NCBI GenBank assembly: GCA_047967505.1
Contig: CM106541.1
Direction: 5' to 3' (one strand)
Source: Dipteris shenzhenensis
Taxonomy: Eukaryota > Polypodiophyta > Polypodiopsida > Gleicheniales
Length of the DNA: 64,000 nt
Shown piece after piece: positions 54,608 through 64,000 of the stretch (position 1 is its first letter; every line of letters starts with the position of its first letter). The translations under genes and the position numbers were made by a program. The notes under the pieces are model-generated. The model ran no database searches, was not told where the DNA came from, and was given only the letters and a program-made list of their open reading frames with translations.

Positions 54608-56799
54608 CTGTTTTTTCCATTGAACCATACTAATTACTTTTCTTCCCTTGAAAACCCTTTCCCAACTTATCCCCTCTCTCTAGCTCATTATATTCCCCCT
54701 AATTATTCCTCAATTTTTAGAGTTTTCTCTTAATTTTGCTATTTTTTATTTTCACTCCCTCTAATTTTGGCCTAATTATTTCTCCCTACTTTTTGCCTAA
54801 TTTTCCTTAATTAAGTTTTTCCTGAAATCTCTCCTATTCTTTTTTGCTCACCCTTTTTCCCCTAATTTCCTTTATTTTCCTAATTCTCCTAATCTTGCCT
54901 AATCTTTTCCTATTTCTTCACGTTTTTCCTTAATTTTTTCCTATATTTTTAAAATTTTCTTATTTTCAATTTGTTTTTCTCCTGCCTAGTTTTTCATACT
55001 AATTTCCTTTTTATTTTTTTCCTAATTTTTATCTCTTACTTTCTTTTTGATCTTCAAAATTTTTCAAATTTACTCCTTATTTTTCCCTTCTTTGTTTTCT
55101 TTCCTTTTATTTTTCTATTTTTCCCTAAACTTAAATTTTTCCAATAAATCCCTTTCGCCCTTTCTTCTCTTTTATCTTCCCCTCCCCCCTTAGTTTCCTC
55201 TAAGTTTTTCCCTTTAACCTCCGCTCCCATCGCCCAATTTTTTTCATCTCTCCCTACCTATATATTTTTCCTGTTTTCCCAAAAAAGTTATATTTCCCCC
55301 TAATTTTTATTAATTTTTTATTAAAATATTTTGTTCTTAATTAAACCCTTATTACTCTTATATTCCTAATAATGATTATTGGCTCTACTTAATTAAAAAT
55401 TTCATATTAAGTTTCCTCTTATTTTACTTCTAATTTTTAAACCTCTTGCTTACAATTTTTTCTAATAAACTCTCTCTTTTTTGTTATTACTTTTTCTCTC
55501 CCTATTGTTTACTAATTAATCTATTTAACCCCCTAATAACCTAACCTACCCCCCTCCTTCTACGTTACGGGCCGCCTTGCCATTCTACATTCATAACCCC
55601 CATTTCCTGACCCTTGCACTTCATGCATCCCGACTCTTGAATCTCTCCAACTCTGGTCCTGGCTCCTGACTTCCCCGACTCCTCCCCCTCTAACCTCTTC
55701 GACTCTAGTCCAGGCTCCTCCCTCCCCCTCTTCTATTTAAACCTACCTATCTTTACCCTCCTACCCACCTCCTAAGCTCCCCACTGGCTGACTGTACTCA
55801 TCACTACTACATCTCTTGTCCATACCCCCTTTCTTTTGTCTGCTACAGTACGCTGCCATCTACGCACCTCGTGTTTGCCGCCTTCTTCCTCACTCCTTCT
55901 ACCAGGTTGCTGCCTTCCTTCACGTCTCTTTGCTGTTGTGTTGCTATGTACAAACCCACCCAAGCTAGCTCATAGTGGTAAACCCGCTCGACAGTAGTCA
56001 TTTGTACTACCCCATCTACTCCAATGCTGTCCTCTTGACCTCGACTATGGTGCACCCGAATCCTGATTGCACATGGCCTCTTGCCAATTTGCCGCGGCTC
56101 CTGTGCACTTTCACAACCGTCTTCAAACTTCTTGCCACCTCGGCTACTCTCCTCATCATAGGTCCTCTCATGCTTCATTAAAACTCTACACTTCTCACGT
56201 GATTTCTCCACTGGTTTTACACATCAATCCCCCCCCTCCCTCCCTGATCCCTTCTCCGTCCCTCTTTCATTTCACTCAATTTCACCTATTTAAACCCCCT
56301 CTTTTGCTTTAATTTTAAATAAAAACCCTCTTCCCTCCCTTTTACACTTTACCCTTTGTACTATATTTTTTATATTGTTTATTATTATTTTTTGACGAAA
56401 TTTACTCTAAACTTATTGCTAATTCTCACTCCCCTTTTCCTCCTCTTCTCTAATTTTATCCAACCCCCCCCCCCCCCCCCTTTTCTTCCCCCTTTTTCTT
56501 TCTATTAATTTGTATTAAATTTGGCTTGGTTGTTCAATAACTATAACGTCTAGCATCACTATACCTTCTCCTTACTTCTTCCATAAATTCCTCCCCTTCC
56601 ACACTCTTCTCACCTAACCTCCCTTTTACAAAGGTTCAATGTTTCTCTCTCTATAACCTCTAAACTCATTCTTCTACCCAAACATCTTGTATTTACATGA
56701 AGCTTGATAAGTGTATGGCCAAGTGTTAATTTTTATTGTGACTCTGACAACAAGGGAGGGGTGTTTATGACACCTGTCTTCCCCAATAAAGTCAAAACT

Positions 56800-57065
56800 G
56801 GTTCTTACTATTTCGCTTATTGGATGGTGGCAAGTATGCATACTCCCCTCTTCAATAAAAGTGGTGCTTGCTAGGACTTATCCAAGCTCTAATTTTATGC
56901 AGTTTGTGTAAAATCATTTTTGCAAAATTGCCCACCGCTTGGTAAATTTTAGGGGTTCACCTACTTGTTCAAACTTTTTCTTTAATGCAATAAGTTTCAC
57001 TTTCTTTTCCATTCTCTAGCTTCAATCTCTAGTCATGACTATGCAAAGGGGTGTTCTCAAGTCTT
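56800..57065 (+). repeat. Direct repeat unit B, copy 2
   Basis: Partner of 53695-53965, about 3.1 kb downstream and in the same orientation. Confidence 0.9.
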
Positions 57066-57098
57066 ACACACACACAATAATTTTGATTAGTAAATGTA

Positions 57099-57099
<1 letters not shown>

Positions 57100-57165
<66 letters not shown>

Positions 57166-57660
57166 TACTTTCCCACCGATGAATTATTATTTTATGTACA
57201 CCTCGTAAAATCTCCTTTATACTCTCTTTTTAACCACCTCACACACCAAGCACACTAATCCTCCCATACCTCCACTAACCCCTTCTCAACCCATGCTCTC
57301 ATTCGCTCCTTACTCCACTTGTGACTTAAACATTTTTGAAATTATCTAAGAATCCATATGGTTGTTTATATTCCTAGGTAAAGCGATAACAAGCCGGGGA
57401 AAATAGGTATTACCTGTCTACCCAAATGTAACTATGTTGTTCTAACACCTAGTTTGTTTGGATGGTGGCAAAAGTGGACCCTGACCTTGGAAACTGAACT
57501 GTCGGAGGATTTAGAATCTTTTTTTAATACTGTGTTTGTCAAACTCAATATTATTAATAATTCTTAATTTTGGTGGAAACTTTTGCAAACTCTAGTTGTT
57601 CCCCATTTTTTTGCTTTTATATGAAATTAATTTTATGGCTCAATTATTGATGGGCCTTTT
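57100..57660 (+). repeat. Direct repeat unit C, copy 1, beginning with a CA microsatellite
   Basis: (AC)n at 57100-57161 followed by about 500 bp that recurs at 58070-58650 (shared GATAACAAGCCGGGGAAAAT, CCTTACTCCACTTGTGAC, TATTATTAATAATTCTTA). Confidence 0.9.
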
Positions 57661-58003
57661 TAATGTAAACACACACTTTGATTTCTCAACTAGCCTTTGG
57701 TCGGGCTAGTGCCATACAATTAATTCACATCCATTGGATAATTCTTTAGCATGGATAATCCCTAGTCATTTTGTGATCTGCCTTTATTTTAACTAATTTT
57801 TGCATCTCTTTTGCAAAAGTGGTTTACGCATTTAGTATTGGCATCATTTTTTCATTTTGATACTTATCTTATCGACCCACTTTTATTCAATTATTATCAG
57901 TACGTGGGAAGTAAGTTCCATATGGTGGGCTTACTCCCCACCATGTGGTCTTACCCTCTAGGTTGGTGGTGGGACACACACACACAATAATTTTGATTAG
58001 TAA

Positions 58004-58642
58004 ATGTATCTCACACACTCATACACTTATTTCTTCACACACACACACACAATACTTTTGATTAGTAAATGTATCTCACACACACATACACTTATTTCTT
58101 CACACACACACACACGCACACATGTATACTTTCTCACCGATGAATTATTCTTTTATGTATACCTCATGAAATCTCCCCTTTATACTCTTTTCTTAACCAT
58201 CCTACACACCAAGCACACTAATCCTCCCATACCTCCATTAACCCCTTCTCAACCCATGCTCTTATTCGCTCCTTACTCCACTTGTGACTTAAACATTTTT
58301 TAAATTATCTAAGGATCCATATGGTTGTATATATTCCTAGGGAAAGCGATAACAAGCCGGGGAAAATAAGCATTAACTGTCTACCCAAATGTAACTATTT
58401 TGTTTTGACACCTAGTTTGTTTGGATTGTGGTAGGTAAGTGGACCCTGATCTTGGATTATGGACTGCTGCTTGAGGATTCGACATCTTTTTTCAAAACTA
58501 TTTTTGTCAAACTCAATATTATTAATAATTCTTACTTTTGGTGGAAACTTCTGCAAACTCTAGTTGTTCCCCATTTTTTCATTTTTTATCCAATTGATGG
58601 AATTAATTGTATGGCTCAATTATTGATGGGACTTTTTAATCT

Positions 58643-58704
<62 letters not shown>
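58004..58704 (+). repeat. Direct repeat unit C, copy 2, ending in a CA microsatellite
   Basis: Partner of 57100-57660, with shorter CA blocks at its start and (CA)n at 58644-58704 at its end. Confidence 0.9.
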
Positions 58705-58708
<4 letters not shown>

Positions 58709-58832
58709 GCATGCATGCGCATGCACTCACTCACTCACTCACTTAACGTGCATGGCTTATTCTCATTTAAATTCCTTGTTGGTGCGGGAACTCATTCCAA
58801 GGTGCTCATATTTGTAAGTCATTACATGGTGC

Positions 58833-60577
58833 TCATATTTTGCAAACTATATGCCCCCTCCCTTTATATAAAGGGATAGGTGTGCCCATGCTAAGTGATT
58901 GGCTATAAACCATTGACACTCCACAAGAGACCATAAGGGAGCATTCAACTAAGTAGGGGGATACACAATTTGGGGACCTTTCCTTATGCTCTAGACTACA
59001 GTGTCTTGGCAGCATGCCTACTGCATGTGATGAGCACTTGTCTGAGGTATCTTGGTGCAAGATAACATGATTTATTTTTTCTATCCTTTATTTCTATTCA
59101 ATACTTTAGATCTCATTGACCTTGGGAATTTCTTGTGTACTTAGAAGTTGGAACTATCTGAGTGTATCCGTTTTGGTTCAAGTTCTTTATTTGGTTTACA
59201 TTGTTCTGCTACATGGGAGATCTAGCAATCTATCAAGTACAATTACAGTACATGCCTAGATTCTCTAACATCATTTTCATATAGGTATGTGCCTAGTCCC
59301 ATCCTCAAGAAAATCTCTTCTATCTTGTGTGCCTACCAGAAGTACAAATGGATGTTTAACCTATGGGGATTAACTTTACATTTTAAAGTAAAAATAAACT
59401 CTCTCTATAATGTACATATTTATGTTATTTAAAATTTTAGATGTATTGGATTCTTTATCTAGGCACTATGTCATCCATTAGATTTGTCCTATGAGCCATG
59501 TAATGGATACCTATCATTAAAGTTGCAAAATTTTTGTAAGTATTATTATGTTATTATTCTAATGTTGGATCAAACTCTCTCATTCCACACACTCAAATTT
59601 TCAAGAAACTTCTCAGAGGTAGCTCCATAAGAGGTTAAATAATACAATAGTGAACCTTTAATCTTAGATATTGTTAAGATAAATATTATCAAGACATGCA
59701 TAATAGCATATTCTAAATGGGGTTTTATTAAGCAATAGCAAGTCTGATACGACACTAGGCTTTGACAACTACTATGAAGAGAGGGTATGAAAGAATTCTG
59801 ATGTGTGCATCTAGAAAATATATCTACTTGTTGTCCTCCAACTCACCCCTCTATAAGAAGTACACATGGAAATATTGTTCTAAGGCTCATTACTCAGAAG
59901 GGACCCTCTCAGAAATAGCTTGCCTAAGAAGAGTCTACGGTAGATGTTAGGATCAATCATATTAATGAAACCCTCATGCAAAGGCTTTTGTAGAGTGGAG
60001 GAGGAGGAGCTAGCTGACATGATGGTAGCTTTGATTAGCAGTAGCAGAGAGCCGACACGATGCTGCCAAGAGAGGGACAGAGACCACACGCAAGACAAAG
60101 AGTGCCTAGAGCACATTCTCTTGAAGTACGACCTATCGTTCCTTAAGGGGGACCAACAGAGACGAGGGGTCACTCTAGACATAGCCCAAAGAGTTCAGAG
60201 ATCAAGGAGACCACGTCCCCCACCATAGTGCGAGATAGCTCGACAAACACAAATGTGAGATATCTTCACAGCTCACTAGAGATCCATTCGTGTACTAGGA
60301 TTCGGTTTTCTGAGTCCCAGTCCCTAGATTAACTTGATTTAGTTTGTACTGGATAGATTGACTTGATTCAACTTGTATTTGATTAATTACGATTTTGCTA
60401 GCATAGATTAGTACTCAACAAAGGCCCTAGTGTGCCCTTTGCTCAGCCCCTTGAGGCTTGTATAAGTTTTCCTTTTTTGTGCACTTTGTCCCCTTGAGGC
60501 CCTCTTGAGGCTTGTATGAGTTTTCCTTTCCTATGCACTCTATCCCATAGGCTCACGAGGCCTTCCATGGATGTTAA

Positions 60578-60580
<3 letters not shown>
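58833..60580. other. No gene firmly supported
   Basis: A 94-codon + frame (59944-60228) with a charged middle (EEEELADMM, KECLEHILLKYDLSFLKGDQ) stands out by composition, but no family is recognised and the A+T rich flanks give no support. The rest is plain intergenic sequence. Confidence 0.3.
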
Positions 60581-60581
<1 letters not shown>

Positions 60582-60629
<48 letters not shown>

Positions 60630-60647
60630 GCACGCACGCACGCACGT

Positions 60648-60728
<81 letters not shown>
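60582..60728 (+). repeat. CT-CA compound microsatellite
   Basis: (CT)n to 60609, then (CA)n to 60728 with a CACG interruption at about 60629-60648. Confidence 0.97.
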
Positions 60729-60729
<1 letters not shown>

Positions 60730-62255
60730 TAATGTAGCTCAATAAATGTATCTCACTTTCACACACACACTTTTTTTTTGTGTGTCGAATTCACACATAC
60801 ACACACACATTTTTCTTAATGAATCGTTTCTTGCACATGTACACATTCTTAACCCCACAACCCCCCACCCCCCTCTTTTTGGCCTCTCTTGCCTTTACAA
60901 TACCGCCCCCCTAACGTTGTTCCTCCAACATTTAATCACTACCCTAACCAATCCTTAGTCAAAAAAATTTCTTGGAACCACCCCTTGTAACCCTTTATAC
61001 GTGGTGTATACCCCCCTACCCTATCTCTATTTATGATACCCAATATACTATTATCTTTTGCTACCTCCCTAACCGAACTCAAATGCTTTCTTGTTGCACC
61101 GCCCTTTTTACATGCTCACAACGACTATTTACTTCAAGCCTCCCCCAAGGGCCATTGTGCCATACTGTTCCTTTCTTTTTCTCCTGCACCATGTCCTTTT
61201 TTGCCATCCCTTGTTGATTCTGATAGGTTATTTTTGCCCAGCCTAGACATGGCGACTTTGAGTTCACATGTCCCTCCTCCTTCGGCATTTACTTTGTCAC
61301 TATATGCTCCCACTAGCTTGTTCACTATCCCTATTCAGTGCTTAGCTTTTGCATTTCTACTCCTCTTTCATGCATGATACTCGCATGCCCGGCTACTACT
61401 ACTTGCAAAGCTTGCGATTCTGGTCACCATCCCATGCCATCTTGTGTCCACTTTTACTATTTGTTGCCTTATGTGCAACCTTATTGCTTTCACTTTGGCC
61501 TCAGATGATTGCCTTCTCATACCGAGTCTTGGCTCACACTCTGGCTCATGATTTCATGCATGCACGGGCCCCTTTTCTTATTTGCCTCATCATTCTTGTT
61601 CAACGTTTGCCACAGTTGTTACTTGCAAGTTGCTTGGCATGTATGACTACCTTGATTTCTCCTTTCACACCAACCATTTTTCATCAGGTGCTGGGCTTTT
61701 CCACTCTACATGATCACTTACTTAGTGGCTATCCCATTACCTTTGTCGACTTGTTGCATTTTACCCTTCATGGCAGGTCAACCTTGCATGGACCTTTCAT
61801 TCTCTAGTTTATAGACTTCTCTTTTCTTGTCCAGGATGTCCCTTAGGCTCTCCCTCCTCACCAATGACTTCTCCCTCCACCCCGACTGCTAAAACATTAT
61901 ATGTTTGAGTTCAATGAAGCATTTTTTGCCTCTTCTCGGAAAAAGGTGGTGTTCAAAAACACCATTTTAGTTTAGTTGGAGAAAAAGTAAGAATGCAACA
62001 CTAGTCCTGGATATTTTGTCGAGTGTGCAAAACTTGCAACCACAAAGCAATGGTATGCAAAAAAAAGATAAAGAAAAAAAATCAATGTCATACCTTCCAA
62101 ATATTTGTCAGTATTCAATTAAATTATCGTTGTGCAAGGGAAAAAAAGTCATGCTTTTCAAGTACTTCACTCCATTGTGGAGTCAGCATCAGAGTTGGAA
62201 TCTGTTCTATGAGACAAACTGGATAAAGCTTGCTTGCGTACAATGGTTGGTATCT
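60729..62255. other. No gene recognised
   Basis: Pyrimidine-rich on + to about 61850. The 152-codon frame at 61349-61807 has a hydrophobic, low-information translation typical of T/C-rich noise. 61900-62255 is the 3' flank of the DUF7869 gene. Confidence 0.4.
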
Positions 62256-64000
62256 TCACCTTGACGGGGAGGTTGCTACTCTCGAGGAAACCTTCTTTGA
62301 GAGGTTACCTTTTGGAACCCATGACCATACAATAGCGTCAACAGATTCCCAACGTGGAGGATCACCTTTATTGCACGTCCAAATCTTGTTCCAACAATCT
62401 GCATACACCTCCTCAATTTGTGCATTGCGTCTTTTGCATATAGATGCCGAATATTGTATGAAAACCTTCTTGAAAATTTTAGATTTAGTATCCTTCTGTA
62501 CATCAGTTTGAGCAATGCCTAGCCAAATTGGGTAAATTTTTCCTACTGGTTGGACCAAAAGAAAGTGTTCTTTTTGTACATCAACCATTGGATCAAATGA
62601 TTGTTTTGGCTTTTTCCTTTGAGGTCCACAGTAGTGATCATTCAACTGTTCAATTCCTTGAAACTCATCGTTTTCATTATCAACTACTTGCACACAATCA
62701 ATATGTTGCATCTTTGGCCAAAATCTCTCGTACATGCGCTCTACACTATTGTTTGGTTTATCAAGCTCATCAATCATGTTCTTCCAGTACTTCACTACCG
62801 GCTTGTAAAACTTTGTAAAAGATGCTTCTAGATCTTGCAGGTGCGCCCATTTTCCCCAAAAGTGTACATACTCCTTGATACCAAATATCACATCTGAGTG
62901 ATCCTTCACATACTCGAACATGGGTACACAAGGTGGCTCTCCACTTGGTAGCATCAATGCCACCTTCACTTGGTTGCCAATCTAATGATCGTGGATGCAC
63001 TTTATATTGCATGATAGGAACTTCATTTTGCATAAAGAACCAAAACTGGAGAGGCTTTGAGTGTCCCACTAAAGCATCTTGCTCATTGCATAGGCATCCA
63101 TCAACATAGCTCTTGAACTCAGGAACTTCTGTTACCAAAAATGGCATTGGAGAAGACTCCTCACATTGTCTAAAAGTATCCATGAGATGTGCAAATGTCA
63201 ATGTTTGGCTAGTTCTTAACCTCTTTGAAAACCTGCTAAAGATTGCATCAATATCCTCATGTGTATGCCCAACCATCAAGAATCCCAATTGAATTGATTT
63301 GAAAATCCCTCGAGCAACAAGTAATGATAGGTATGCAAACAAGTACCTATTGTTGTTTTCAAAACCACAATTATCCAACTGTAATAATAGGTGTTCGGGT
63401 AGTTTCTTATAAGGGTTTTCTTGATGGGAACTTCCAAGTCCAAGGTCTTTGAATGTTCCACCCACTGCCTCAAGATGAAGTTGTTGCTTGTCATTAGAAA
63501 CATAGTGAGAATCGAATGCTTCTCTTGAGGTTGGTGCGTTTAGCAGACCGTTGTCAGACCTTGGCATCCCATCATGTACCAAATTTCCAAGTGCATGGTT
63601 ATCAAATCTTTCAAGATTTCTCAAACACAAAGCCAATGAACCGATTGTGAAGTTAGGATTTGATGGCCACAAGGATAAAGAAAAGTGACCATAATGTCCT
63701 TGACCATGTCCATGTGTTATCATGCCAGTCAAAGCCATTGGGAGCTGAAAGGATTTGTTTGTGTCCTTTGAACGATTGTGTAATCTAGGGATGGCTGTCT
63801 TCTTTTGGTCCATCTTATCATGGATAATACACAAGTATGTTTGAGGATACATTTCAGAAAATCTACGCCAAGTGTAGTACACATTTCTACAACTTTTTTG
63901 TTGTAACATGTGCTTTCTTCTATCTTCCATCAACTTATTATGTTCATTTTGGCATTTTGTCGCTACAAGATGAGCCTTGATTGCACTACATAAACCACAC
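62256..64000 (-). CDS. DUF7869-type protein, probably transposon-derived; partial, one frame change
   Basis: The - strand is open from the right window edge to about 62960, then continues in another frame to a stop at 62256. The edge residues contain CGLC, then a charged helix. The core has CIIHDKMDQKK, ITHGHGQGHYGHF, LLLQLDNCGFENNNRYLFAY (nt about 63385-63330) and LMVGHTHEDIDAIFSRFS. The spaced Asp residues (IHD..D, QLDN, HEDID) are what an RNase H-like transposase core would show; that reading of DUF7869 is inference. After the shift near 62960-62975 it reads VALMLPSGEPPCVPMFEYV and ends in a less conserved tail. The frame change is either a mutation, making this a young pseudogene, or a sequence error; no splice signals explain it. 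Confidence 0.8.

Larger units (their letters stand above)
52800..56700 (+). repeat. Pyrimidine-rich, gene-free tract with internal duplications
   Basis: About 4 kb in which + is dominated by C and T (TTTTTCC, CCCTAATTTTT, CTCCCCC words), with few purine runs. It has no gene. Internal direct repeats are 53380-53700 versus 55145-55455 (AATAAATCCCTTTCGCCC; AGTTTCCTCTAAGTTTTTCC; TATTCCTAAT). The CCCCC runs include 17 consecutive C at 56464-56480. It is not recognisable as any protein-coding element; an extended LTR or satellite-like sequence is possible. Confidence 0.65.

Noticed and set aside
56464-56480. Run of 17 C as a functional element
   Set aside because: Homopolymer length is often unreliable in assemblies and it sits in generally C-rich sequence.
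61033-61807. Possible membrane proteins on + (114 and 152 codons)
   Set aside because: Hydrophobicity comes from T/C-rich DNA; no conserved pattern and no splice signals.

Overview
The window reads as nuclear DNA of a land plant with a large, transposon-filled genome. Several LTR elements carry the primer-binding site TGGTATCAGAGC or a close variant, complementary to plant initiator tRNA-Met. One host gene is a phytocystatin with the plant-specific legumain-inhibiting C-terminal extension, and introns follow the GT-AG rule. The low gene density, many decayed LINE, Ty1/copia and Ty3/gypsy copies, and a DUF7869-type protein would fit a seedless plant such as a fern or lycophyte, but this is inference from style and the species is not identified.

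Only two genes look intact and host-derived, both on the + strand. The first is a four-exon phytocystatin (26551-28062, 242 aa predicted) with an N-terminal cystatin domain and a C-terminal SNSL domain. The second is a seven-exon TBC-domain Rab GTPase-activating protein (48136-49971, 392 aa predicted) with both catalytic fingers. A third coding region is a DUF7869-type, probably transposon-derived protein on the - strand. It runs off the right edge (62256-64000) and has one frame change.

Layout. 1-3.87 kb: 3' part of a LINE with RT, zf-RVT and poly(A), interrupted by a 477-bp palindrome-rich insertion. 3.9-5.6 kb: decayed copia gag. 6.4-9.15 kb: truncated Ty3/gypsy element (-). 9.3-11.4 kb: LINE endonuclease and RT fragments (-). 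11.5-14.2 kb: copia gag plus a complete 3' LTR (+). 14.3-15.9 kb: gag and LTR relics. 16.7-18.3 kb: LINE RT (+). 18.8-20.8 kb: copia 5' LTR, primer site and gag (+). 21-22.3 kb: diverged direct repeat. 24.6-25.1 kb: GA microsatellite. 25.5 kb: tRNA-derived SINE-like unit (-). 26.5-28.1 kb: cystatin. 28.9-32.2 kb: LTR element with two 461-bp LTRs and no recognisable pol (-). 32.7-34.2 and 35.4-35.7 kb: LINE relics (-). 36.5-42.8 kb: two adjacent decayed copia elements (-). 44.4 kb: LTR/primer-site junction (+). 45.2-45.6 kb: copia RT fragment (-). 47.8-50 kb: TBC gene. 52.4-61.8 kb: long gene-free tract, strongly pyrimidine-rich on + at 52.8-56.7 kb, with CA/CT microsatellites and internal direct duplications. 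62.2-64 kb: DUF7869 gene.

The two host genes are unrelated in function (protease inhibition versus Rab/membrane traffic) and simply sit as islands in repeats. The most notable signals are the palindrome-dense insertion at 20-496, the 3.26-kb non-autonomous LTR element, a 72-bp near-perfect foldback at 34745-34816, a pair of competing hairpins at 54486-54534, a SINE-like unit, and the DUF7869 gene. All coordinates, splice sites and repeat boundaries were read by eye; no alignment or database search was run.
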